In this document: positions 1 to 6,551 of the stretch, piece after piece
Position numbering within the stretch: position 1 is the first letter of the stretch
How the letters are laid out: each line of letters starts with the position of its first letter
NCBI GenBank assembly: GCA_002497025.1
Contig: DAMG01000045.1
Span: 1 to 8,340 of the forward strand
Reading direction: 5' to 3'
Length of the DNA: 8,340 nt
DNA from: Euryarchaeota archaeon UBA126
GTDB lineage: Archaea > Thermoplasmatota > Poseidoniia > Poseidoniales > Thalassarchaeaceae
Position numbers and translations under genes: made by a program
The notes under the pieces: generated by a model
Seen by the model: only the letters and a program-made list of their open reading frames with translations
Database searches by the model: none
What the model was told of the DNA's origin: nothing

Positions 1-12
1 AATCAAGTGTCG

Positions 13-30
13 TTAAGTCCATGGACGTAA
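13..30. repeat. Short imperfect inverted repeat downstream of the COG4337 gene
   Basis: An 18-bp palindrome with a single mismatched pair (TTA, then GTCCATGGAC, then TAA) lies about 50 bp past the stop of the COG4337-like gene. It has almost no loop and no adjacent T-run in the minus direction, so it does not look like a terminator. It could be a protein-binding site or chance. Nothing else was identified in positions 1-82. Confidence 0.3.
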
Positions 31-82
31 TTATGGGGGTCGCTTAATGATGTATGCGTCAGCTACCCTACCCTTTGATTCA

Positions 83-553
83 TTATGAACTAGGCACAGA
101 AGAATGATGAAGACAAATCCGTAAATTACCTTCACTGTCCTTTGTATATCCAAATGAATACTCAACCTTCACTTCATCGCCTTCAGCAGTTGTGAAGAAA
201 TAATTGCCCATCGCTAGGGCAGTTGAATCCCGGATAATCACATTCTCATTCTGAAATCTTACCTTGGCCCAACCTTTGATTGCGAAACCGCTGTCTTCAG
301 AGCATACACCGTTTTCGCCGACAAAGTAAGATAAGGCTGATTCAAATGTTGAACGAAATTGCACTTCGCTTGCAAATGTAGGCTTGAATAATACGCTACC
401 ATCTTTGTAATCATAAAGTGAATCAATGTGTAATTCGGCTCTTTTTACAAAGTCGCCACCATCGTCATATGCTGAAGATATCTCTACAATACCTTGGCCC
501 CATTTTTCTTGAACATCCTCAACATCCTGTATGGTAATCATTGCAAAGCACAT
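83..553 (-). CDS. Iota-carbonic-anhydrase-like protein (COG4337, SnoaL/NTF2-like fold)
   Basis: I recognise this 156-residue protein as a single-domain member of the COG4337 family, which includes the iota-carbonic anhydrases (LCIP63 of diatoms and its bacterial relatives). The expected role is reversible hydration of CO2 to bicarbonate and a proton. Family hallmarks visible are an N-terminal DVxxVQxxWGxGIVxI segment (residues 11-25), LFKPT (55-59), ALSYFVG (73-79), GWAKVRF (94-100), ALAMGNYFF (112-120), VEYSFGY (130-136) and the terminal HHSS (149-152) followed by VP. Structurally studied members form a cone-like NTF2/CaMKII-association fold and work without a metal; that is family knowledge, not seen here. 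There is no signal peptide or membrane segment, so the product should be cytoplasmic. The annotated ATG is 6 bp after the trkH stop. A second ATG at residue 5 (539-541) fits the usual family N-terminus better and may be the true start. The gene is last in the trkA-trkH transcript. Family assignment is from memory of conserved motifs; activity is inferred. Confidence 0.82.
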   Translation of the reverse strand: MCFAMITIQDVEDVQEKWGQGIVEISSAYDDGGDFVKRAELHIDSLYDYKDGSVLFKPTFASEVQFRSTFESALSYFVGENGVCSEDSGFAIKGWAKVRFQNENVIIRDSTALAMGNYFFTTAEGDEVKVEYSFGYTKDSEGNLRICLHHSSVPSS

Positions 554-559
554 CCAATC

Positions 560-2131
560 TCAGTTAGAACCAGCCCATGTACGTGGGTGAAGGAGAACTA
601 GAACGGTAAGAAGCTCAAGACGACCGAGCCACATTAGAATTGTAGAAGCGAACATGGACAATGGACTAAGATCGGCCCAAGTGGAAGCGGCATCAGCTGG
701 TCCGAAAGAACCCAAACCTGGGCCAGTATTGCCTAACAAGGAAATTGAAACTGAGGAAACGTCTGTTAGAGACAAATTAGGTTCTAGGAAAGAAATTGTA
801 AGCATAGATATAGTCACCAATACCATCCAGGAACTGACCATTCCGAGTATAATCCAAATTCGGCTTTCATCAACTACATTTTCATTGAAGCGAATTGCAA
901 TTACCTTCTTTGGCTGAATGATTCGTATAACCTCACGCTTAGCTAACTCGAATGCAATGCGTATTCTAAGGACCTTCAGACCTCCTCCTGTAGAACCAGC
1001 ACTAGCACCAATTATCATCAATAAGAGAAGGACGAATTGGCTGAAGACTGGCCACTCAGAGAAATTAGCACTTGAATATCCAGTACTAGAAATCGAGATT
1101 GCTTGGAACAGAGAATGGCGTATCGATTCGGCTAGGGAATATTCAGTAGCCCTGCTTAGGTTGAAGGCCATGGCAAGCCAAGCAACGACAAGAATTAACA
1201 GATAAGTACGAAGTTCCTCATCCTTCCAAACCTCTCCCCATCTTCCTGATATTCCGAAGAAAAGAAGACTGAAATTGATACAGGTTAATAGCATGAATAC
1301 CATAATTATTGATTCAATTAATGTATCATCAAACACCATAATCCCCATGTCACTGGTAGCAAATCCACCTGATGGCATTGTGGTTAATGCATAATTCAGT
1401 GCATCGAAGGAACCCATCTCAGTAAACTGGTAAAGAACAAGACCCTGGATGATTGTAAGACAGATGTAAATAGCCCATAATTTCCTAGCAGTGCCCTCTA
1501 GAGTGGTGCTAAGATTAGATACTGTAGGACCTGTTAATTCGGCCCTAGCAAGAGCCATACCACCTCCTAGAGCCTTTGAGAAAATGAGTAGACCGAGCAT
1601 AATTACACCCATTCCTCCTATCCATTGGGATAATGATCGCCAGAGTAGTAAACTGCGCTTTTGGCTGCCGACACAATCTCCATCAAATTCCCCTGAACAA
1701 ACAGGACTAGTTGATTGATCTATCACAGAGGCTCCTGTAGTAGTGAAACCCGACATTGATTCAAACCATGCATGCAAAGCTCCACTCAATATTTCGAAAA
1801 ATGTCGCTTCATTCGCCATGAATTCAAACGGGCCGTAGAACATGCCACCAAGCCAGAAAGGAATAGCACCCAACAATACGACTGGTGGCCAACCAAGTGC
1901 TACCGCAGCGAAGGCCTCCCTGTCCCTTACCCGGCTGCCAACCTCATAACTCGATGCCTTGGAAAATAACCACTGACTGGCTAAGATAGCGATGACTAAG
2001 GCAATTGCATAAGTTCGAATAGCGAATTCCCAGCCATCAGCATAAACAGAATATGCTCCGACTACGGCCAGAGGTAAGGCGAAAATCCGTAGCGTCCAGC
2101 CTATTACGAGGCCGATGACATCCCAGCGCAT
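560..2131 (-). CDS. trkH: Trk-type potassium uptake protein, membrane subunit
   Basis: This is the 523-residue ion-conducting subunit of a Trk/Ktr K+ transporter in the cytoplasmic membrane. The superfamily's four membrane-pore-membrane repeats are visible through their filter glycines: FTTTGAS (129-135, G133), PSGGFAT (253-259, G256), SSTGYSS (348-354, G351) and GNTGPGLG (467-474, G470). The glycine-rich intramembrane gate loop of TrkH is at 375-386 (GASAGSTGGGLK). Two extra N-terminal membrane segments (about 5-30 and 38-55) fit TrkH rather than the shorter KtrB. After the first filter lies an outward-facing insertion with two cysteines (C145, C153) that could pair. The ATG follows the trkA stop by 3 bp with a good Shine-Dalgarno inside the trkA end, so the two are translationally linked. 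Length is close to the bacterial TrkH norm of about 480-510. The cytoplasmic partner is the TrkA encoded directly upstream. K+ (possibly Na+- or H+-coupled) transport is family knowledge. Confidence 0.96.
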   Translation of the reverse strand: MRWDVIGLVIGWTLRIFALPLAVVGAYSVYADGWEFAIRTYAIALVIAILASQWLFSKASSYEVGSRVRDREAFAAVALGWPPVVLLGAIPFWLGGMFYGPFEFMANEATFFEILSGALHAWFESMSGFTTTGASVIDQSTSPVCSGEFDGDCVGSQKRSLLLWRSLSQWIGGMGVIMLGLLIFSKALGGGMALARAELTGPTVSNLSTTLEGTARKLWAIYICLTIIQGLVLYQFTEMGSFDALNYALTTMPSGGFATSDMGIMVFDDTLIESIIMVFMLLTCINFSLLFFGISGRWGEVWKDEELRTYLLILVVAWLAMAFNLSRATEYSLAESIRHSLFQAISISSTGYSSANFSEWPVFSQFVLLLLMIIGASAGSTGGGLKVLRIRIAFELAKREVIRIIQPKKVIAIRFNENVVDESRIWIILGMVSSWMVLVTISMLTISFLEPNLSLTDVSSVSISLLGNTGPGLGSFGPADAASTWADLSPLSMFASTILMWLGRLELLTVLVLLHPRTWAGSN

Positions 2132-2134
2132 GGC

Positions 2135-3553
2135 TCAACTCCCCAGAGCTTTCTCCAATCTCTTGAGATCGTCAAGTCGAAGGAATAACAGCACCTTGTC
2201 GCCAACTTGTAGAGAATCAACCTCTGACGGGTTTTGAATGTGAATTATTCCATCCTCGTCTTCGTGTTCAACCATGACTATTCTACAACCCAACTTTGAT
2301 TCTGCATCAGAGATGGTTCTACCAACTATCTCAGCCTTTGCACTAAGGGATGCTGAGATAGAGATGATTCCGGGTAAGGATGGGATTACCTGATAAGTTC
2401 CGGGGACATTCATGTGAATCGATTTCATAATTGAAATTACAGTCACGTGCCTTCGACTAACAGGTCGAGTCAAACCAATCCTTTGTACAGCCTCAACAAG
2501 GGCCCTATCTTTGAGAATAAGGCCTGTTCTAGGTACTCCCTTGTCTTTTGCTCGCATTGCTATTGCGATGTTGAGATTATCATCAGCCAATGCTGCAATC
2601 GCCGCGTCATGAGTAGCAATACTGAGTTCTCTAAGTAAATCTCCGTCCTGAGGGTCACCGTGAATTACATCTAATCTTTTACTATTACCAATTCTAGAAC
2701 CGACCAATTCGTTTGCCGCATCTAAATCTGGCTCAATTACCACTACTTCTGCACCCTCTCCAAGATAATGGGAAGCAAGTGTTGTTCCGAATTGGGTCGC
2801 TCCAAAAATTGCAATATTTGGATCATCAGGCCATTCTGGGTCTTGTAAACCTGCACCGGTTGTAATCGTCATGAATTCCTCAGTTGAACGAGCTACGAAA
2901 CAGAGCATGTCTCCTTCCTGAATTACCTCACTACCATTGACTAGTGCGCCTTTCGCATCTGCGGAGCGTATTGCATATACAGATGGGATATTGACTATCC
3001 AATCTGACACTTCTCCGGTAGTTTTACCGATTAATGCTGAATTGGGCATAACTTCGGCTACAGCAATCCAAGCATTATCACCAAGTGGGAGTATTTCCTC
3101 TACTGAAGGTGCAAGAAGCCCTGCTGCCAATTGTTTGACGATATCGTCTGAAGCACAGACAATGTGGTCTGCACGAGTCCACCTTTCAAGAGGGCCTGCT
3201 CCTCTATTCTTGTCAAGTAAAGTTGGATCTCGAATCTTTGCGATTGTGGTCAATCCTCTTGTTGCCCTATCTCCCACCTGCTCACTGTATACTCTCTTTG
3301 CAAAAGCACAGCCGAGTAGGTTTACTTCGTCATTATTTGTACAGAGTACCATGATCTCTGCATCATTAATTCCTGCTCGTAATAATGAGTCGCGTGAAAG
3401 AGCATCGCCAGTTACCAATAAGCAATCCAGAGACTGGGATTCGTTGATTGCTTCGGGGTCTGGATCAATCAATGCAACCTGCCGTCTTTCTTCTCTGAGA
3501 GCGGCTGCTACACCCCTACCGACTTCCCCGGCTCCAGCGATAATGACGCGCAT
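2135..3553 (-). CDS. trkA: Trk potassium uptake regulatory subunit with two RCK units
   Basis: The product (472 residues) is the cytoplasmic NAD(H)/nucleotide-binding gate of the Trk system. It is a tandem duplication. The first RCK_N Rossmann domain starts at residue 2, with GAGEVG at 7-12 and the strand-2 acid D30; it is followed by a TrkA_C-like lobe (about 150-230). The second Rossmann domain starts at about 246 with GATQFG at 251-256 and the acid E274, followed by a second TrkA_C lobe (about 395-465). The first site has the classical GxGxxG, so it should bind dinucleotide. In the second the middle glycine is threonine (GATxxG), which suggests weaker or different ligand binding, as in many TrkA second halves. 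Two RCK units per chain imply a tetramer forming the ring under a TrkH dimer. The ATG at 3551-3553 begins exactly at the first beta strand. The gene heads the trkA-trkH-COG4337 transcript. Confidence 0.96.
   Translation of the reverse strand: MRVIIAGAGEVGRGVAAALREERRQVALIDPDPEAINESQSLDCLLVTGDALSRDSLLRAGINDAEIMVLCTNNDEVNLLGCAFAKRVYSEQVGDRATRGLTTIAKIRDPTLLDKNRGAGPLERWTRADHIVCASDDIVKQLAAGLLAPSVEEILPLGDNAWIAVAEVMPNSALIGKTTGEVSDWIVNIPSVYAIRSADAKGALVNGSEVIQEGDMLCFVARSTEEFMTITTGAGLQDPEWPDDPNIAIFGATQFGTTLASHYLGEGAEVVVIEPDLDAANELVGSRIGNSKRLDVIHGDPQDGDLLRELSIATHDAAIAALADDNLNIAIAMRAKDKGVPRTGLILKDRALVEAVQRIGLTRPVSRRHVTVISIMKSIHMNVPGTYQVIPSLPGIISISASLSAKAEIVGRTISDAESKLGCRIVMVEHEDEDGIIHIQNPSEVDSLQVGDKVLLFLRLDDLKRLEKALGS
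2139..2144 (-). promoter_or_regulatory. Shine-Dalgarno of trkH inside the end of trkA
   Basis: On the minus strand GGGGAG lies in the last codons of trkA, 7 nt before the trkH ATG. The trkA stop (2135-2137) sits between the site and the start, an arrangement typical of translational coupling and of fixed subunit stoichiometry. Confidence 0.6.
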
Positions 3554-3564
3554 TCTGCATCCAT

Positions 3565-3617
3565 CCCTTAGCAGGGCTCCTATAATTCTGACTTATTGAT
3601 TTGTCATTTATCAAACA
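3565..3617 (-). promoter_or_regulatory. Putative promoter and small hairpin upstream of trkA
   Basis: The 99-bp spacer between the membrane-protein gene and trkA should hold the operon promoter. Two TATA-like elements read on the minus strand: AATTATAGG near 3579-3587, which would start transcription only a few bases before the ATG, and TTTGATAAATGA near 3606-3617, which would give a leader of about 30 nt. Between them and the start is a short inverted repeat, CCCT-TAGC-AGGG (3565-3576), which could be an operator half-site pair or chance. Purine-rich GGGATGG about 8-13 nt before the ATG may act as a weak ribosome binding site. Confidence 0.35.
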
Positions 3618-3652
3618 TCATGGCACTGCGTAGCTAGTTTCGGAAAATATTC

Positions 3653-4447
3653 TCAATCATCCTGAATAACCTTCTCCCCGCGGATTCTTTCCGCCGCCGC
3701 ACGCTCGTGTCTATCCGAACTTCTGATGGTTCTACGATAGGCCTGAGCAGCCGCTGGAGTCATTCCAGATGGAAGCCAAGTTGAGTGTGCTGGAACCCAT
3801 GACCAAGCAACCATTGGAAGTACTAATAATATCACAAATGGCTCGAATATCGTCAAAACCGTTGTGACGATTAGAACTGTTCTGACAATTGAACTGGTGA
3901 AGAATGTACGAGCCCTTTCGTGTTGAATAATCTTCGAACCTTGCCAACTTGCTACAGAAGCGTGTCCAATACAGGTGGTCAAAGTCAAGACACATGCTAA
4001 AGCGATGTTAAACGGTTCAAATCCTGTTGTCCCAACCCATACTTCGGGGTCAAATAATCTGACATTGAGATGGGCCGAACGCATTGCACCAAAACCAAGG
4101 CCTAGGGTCCAACCATACGGTGCACTTGCTCTCAATCCGACAGTTCTGGGTCTTCCTAGAAGGAATAGCGTGAATGCAGATTCTGCCATCCCGATTACTA
4201 GTGCAATTATTGAAACCTCAAGGATATTAACCGATTCTAAACGTATTGGAGCTAGTATTAGGGAATCGATGAGAGAAGCAATTAATACTCCAGAAACTAA
4301 TCCAAACAATAGCGTCTTGAAAGCCCCTGAAAGATCGTAAAAACCTGTCATTCTAGCTATTGTTCCACGCCAACCAGCGTATACACCCAACAAGCCTATG
4401 GCAAATGCAAGCTGCATCTCCCACATCTCAATCGGAGCCTCAGCCAT
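3653..4447 (-). CDS. Polytopic membrane protein of unknown function, weakly PrsW/YhfC-like
   Basis: I cannot assign a function to this 264-residue protein. It has about seven hydrophobic segments (roughly 11-28, 45-66, 74-97, 110-125, 143-165, 187-202 and 203-221) followed by a charged, arginine-rich cytoplasmic tail (about 236-264). The order of three polar features resembles the glutamate/histidine pattern of the PrsW/YhfC (CPBP-like) membrane peptidase group: MAESAF with E89 in one helix, GLGFGAMRSAH (116-126) in the next, and GHASVASWQG with H162 later. Several residues expected of an active peptidase (the EExxK pair and the E of GFAxxEN) are absent, so it may be an inactive relative or unrelated. 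Its start lies in a 149-bp region shared divergently with srp54. The ATG is preceded by GGGGAG with only 2 nt spacing, so starts at M8 or M11 are possible. A 99-bp gap to trkA argues against a single operon. Confidence 0.7.
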   Translation of the reverse strand: MAEAPIEMWEMQLAFAIGLLGVYAGWRGTIARMTGFYDLSGAFKTLLFGLVSGVLIASLIDSLILAPIRLESVNILEVSIIALVIGMAESAFTLFLLGRPRTVGLRASAPYGWTLGLGFGAMRSAHLNVRLFDPEVWVGTTGFEPFNIALACVLTLTTCIGHASVASWQGSKIIQHERARTFFTSSIVRTVLIVTTVLTIFEPFVILLVLPMVAWSWVPAHSTWLPSGMTPAAAQAYRRTIRSSDRHERAAAERIRGEKVIQDD

Positions 4448-4495
4448 GACTCCCCGATGTCTCTCCTGCTATCAGTTACACCCTTGAGAATTATC

Positions 4496-4504
4496 AAAAT
4501 ATAA
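4496..4504. promoter_or_regulatory. Near-symmetric TATA-like element in the divergent srp54/membrane-protein promoter region
   Basis: The sequence AAAATATAA (TTATATTTT on the other strand) is the most AT-rich point of the divergent intergenic region and resembles an archaeal TATA box in either orientation. Read to the right it would place a srp54 transcript start near 4527-4530, leaving a leader of about 70 nt before the ATG at 4597. Read to the left it would place the membrane-protein transcript start near 4475, leaving about 28 nt. Another weak candidate for srp54 is GATTATTG near 4550-4557. No mapped transcript ends are available, so this is inference from spacing. Confidence 0.4.
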
Positions 4505-4596
4505 CCGAAACAGCATATTTGGAAGGGTATCGTGAGGTCTCAGGCTATCGATTATTGCGGATAACGTTCAAACCACACGCTTTGGACCCAAGGCAC

Positions 4597-5952
4597 ATGG
4601 CACTGGAGGGTCTGAAGCGCAGAATCCTCGGTTCCGTTGGCTTACTCAAGGGTAAGCGAGAGGTAGATGAGGAAACTGTACGCGAGTTGACACGTTCTCT
4701 TCGACGTGCCCTATTGGAAGCAGATTTCAATGTCAGACAGGCCAAGGAGTTGACCGAACGTATTGAACGACGATTGATGGAAGAGGAACCTCGTCCAGGG
4801 ATAAAACTCGAGACTCATGCCATGAATCTGATTTACACCGAGTTAGTTAGGTTGCTAGGGCCTGCTCGTGAAATTAAGCCGCATAATGAAACCGTATTGA
4901 TGGTCGGTCTATATGGTCAAGGAAAGACCACAACGACCGCAAAAGTCGCAGAATGGTGGAGGCGGAAGCACGGAGTGAAAGTAGCAGTAATCGAAGCTGA
5001 TGTACACCGGCCTGGAGCTTACGCCCAATTACAGCAACTTCTCGAAGATTCACCCGTAGAAGTATATGGAGAGCCAGATGAAAAAGACGCTGCCACCATC
5101 GTTAGGAATGGTATCAAGGCAGTTGGGATGGCTGATGTTCTAATCATAGACACTGCAGGTCGAGACAGCCTTGATGATGAATTAAGGGATGAATTGGTAC
5201 GAATCGCAGAGATTGCCAACGCTACTGAGAGATTCCTTGTAATTGATGCTCAGGTAGGTCAAGCAGCAGGACCTGTGGCACAAACCTTCCATGATTTAGT
5301 AGGCGTAACTGGTACAATCGTTACCAAGCTAGACGGTACTGCCAGAGGTGGTGGAGCATTAAGCGCAGTTTCCGTTACTGGCGCTCCAATCGTCTTCGTT
5401 GGTGAAGGAGAAAGGGTAGATGATCTCGAGAAGTTCGAGTCTGATCGATTTATCTCAAGATTACTTGGGATGGGTGACATCAAGGGCCTAATCGACCTTG
5501 CACCGGAAGATCTTGATCAAGAAGAAGCAATTCGCCTCACTCAACGTCTAATGTCGGGTAGATTTACTCTCACAGACATGTACACTCAGATGGAAATGAT
5601 GAGTAGGATTGGAACGGTTGACCGTATTCTCTCACACCTTCCTGATGGTATGTTTGGAATGGGCTCGATGTCTGCCGGGCAAAAGAAGCAGATGCAGGCT
5701 AATCTAGCCAAGTATCGAGTGATAATGGATTCTATGACGCAACATGAGAAGGATGAGCCGCTTGTGCTTAAGTCCCAAAGAATTAGGAGAATTGCACGTG
5801 GTTCAGGGACAACCGAAAAAGACGTCAAGGAATTGCTCAACCAATGGAATAGAAGCCGAAAAATGATGCGAGGAATGAAAGGCGATAGGCGCATGAGAAG
5901 ACAGATGCAATCGATGATGGATGTCGATGACCTAGACTTAGACATGGGGTGA
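4597..5952 (+). CDS. srp54: Signal recognition particle 54 kDa GTPase
   Basis: This SRP subunit binds hydrophobic signal sequences and 7S RNA and docks with FtsY to deliver ribosomes to the membrane. I start it at ATG 4597 (451 residues), because MALEGLKRRILGSV matches the first helix of the N domain. The open frame extends to a TTG at 4519, but those 26 extra residues match nothing in the family and would begin upstream of the likely transcript start. From the ATG, the NG domain covers about 1-300: G1 GLYGQGKTTT (104-113), G2 region DVHRPGAYAQL (135-145), VIDAQVGQ (215-222), G3 DTAGR (185-189), G4 TKLDGTARGGGALSA (243-257) and the closing GEG (270-272). The M domain follows from about 315, with a methionine-rich groove and the 7S-RNA-binding RIRRIARGSG (395-404). 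It ends in a Met/Arg-rich stretch and a short acidic tail. The G1 loop reads LYGQG rather than the common LQGSG. trmY follows after 4 bp. Confidence 0.97.
   Translation: MALEGLKRRILGSVGLLKGKREVDEETVRELTRSLRRALLEADFNVRQAKELTERIERRLMEEEPRPGIKLETHAMNLIYTELVRLLGPAREIKPHNETVLMVGLYGQGKTTTTAKVAEWWRRKHGVKVAVIEADVHRPGAYAQLQQLLEDSPVEVYGEPDEKDAATIVRNGIKAVGMADVLIIDTAGRDSLDDELRDELVRIAEIANATERFLVIDAQVGQAAGPVAQTFHDLVGVTGTIVTKLDGTARGGGALSAVSVTGAPIVFVGEGERVDDLEKFESDRFISRLLGMGDIKGLIDLAPEDLDQEEAIRLTQRLMSGRFTLTDMYTQMEMMSRIGTVDRILSHLPDGMFGMGSMSAGQKKQMQANLAKYRVIMDSMTQHEKDEPLVLKSQRIRRIARGSGTTEKDVKELLNQWNRSRKMMRGMKGDRRMRRQMQSMMDVDDLDLDMG
5946..5952 (+). promoter_or_regulatory. Shine-Dalgarno of trmY overlapping the srp54 stop codon
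   Basis: GGGGTGA matches the GGTGA part of the archaeal anti-Shine-Dalgarno complement and contains the srp54 TGA. It stands 4 nt before the TTG start of trmY. An in-frame TGA at 5954-5956 directly precedes that TTG, so translation of trmY cannot begin earlier. Confidence 0.6.
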
Positions 5953-5956
5953 ATGA

Positions 5957-6544
5957 TTGCAACGCCGATTCGCCATAATCGGCCACTTAGCACCGAGTTC
6001 AGGGAAATTAAATCTGAATGATTTGGCTGGCGGCTCTGGGAGAATGGATGTATTGGTCAGAGCAGTAAATGCCGCACTATTCGTCTCGCATGGAATTCGC
6101 CGTGATACCGACATAATATTGCATCTGTGTGGCGGACCCGGACCGGATAGGAGAATTTTGTTCAACGGAGAAACACTGTCGGGTGTAAGACCTGATGAGC
6201 GCTCAATCGCCGGCCAAATCAAAGCCATTCTCAAAAGACCCGTCCCAGCTATCGGATTACGTGATGAAGTCACGCAAGGTATCTTCGATATTGGAGGGGG
6301 GTTACAAGAAACCCTAGCAGAATGGCAAGAAGAAGGAGTCTCGACTTACGTCCTTGACGCTCAAGGAGAAGGAATGGAAACCATAGCGAAGAACGGCCCT
6401 CTAGGGTTTGTGCTTTCCGATCATCAGTCATTCACAGAAGCAGAGAATCAACTGAATACTTCCTTAACAAAAATAAGTTTAGGGAATCAATGGCTGCAGG
6501 GACATGCTTGTATCACAATTGTTCAACATACCTTGGATAATTGA
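5957..6544 (+). CDS. trmY: tRNA (pseudouridine(54)-N(1))-methyltransferase
   Basis: TrmY uses S-adenosylmethionine to methylate N1 of pseudouridine 54 in the tRNA T-arm, giving m1-psi, the archaeal counterpart of bacterial ribothymidine; the pseudouridine is normally supplied by Pus10. The 195-residue protein matches the DUF358/COG1901 SPOUT family along its whole length: RRFAIIGHLAPSSG (3-16), LNDLAGGSGRMDVL (20-33), VNAALFVSHGIRRD (37-50), VRPDERSIAG (77-86), and the C-terminal trefoil-knot region with FVLSDHQSFTEAE (151-163), ISLGNQWLQGHACITIVQ (173-190) and the closing HTLD. C185 sits at the family's conserved cysteine near the cofactor-binding knot. The start is TTG: an in-frame stop lies immediately upstream, and the family begins with (M)xRRF. 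The gene is 4 bp behind srp54, so the two are probably co-transcribed. It ends 7 bp from the convergent surE. Confidence 0.95.
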   Translation: MQRRFAIIGHLAPSSGKLNLNDLAGGSGRMDVLVRAVNAALFVSHGIRRDTDIILHLCGGPGPDRRILFNGETLSGVRPDERSIAGQIKAILKRPVPAIGLRDEVTQGIFDIGGGLQETLAEWQEEGVSTYVLDAQGEGMETIAKNGPLGFVLSDHQSFTEAENQLNTSLTKISLGNQWLQGHACITIVQHTLDN

Positions 6545-6551
6545 TAATGTG

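Noticed and set aside
2937..3599. 220-residue open frame on the plus strand opposite trkA
   Set aside because: It lies almost entirely antisense to a strongly conserved gene, is Ser/Ala/Pro-rich without recognisable domain features, and is explained by codon bias on the opposite strand.
4533..4542. TGAG-GT-CTCA inverted repeat in the srp54 leader
   Set aside because: Four-base arms with a two-base centre are expected by chance, and no second copy was seen.
4519..4596. N-terminal extension of SRP54 from a TTG codon
   Set aside because: The 26 residues do not resemble the SRP54 N domain, which begins at the ATG at 4597. The TTG also lies upstream of the transcript start expected from the TATA-like element.
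5586..5993. 135-residue minus-strand frame opposite the SRP54 M domain
   Set aside because: It is a shadow of the conserved coding strand with no motif, ribosome site or family resemblance.
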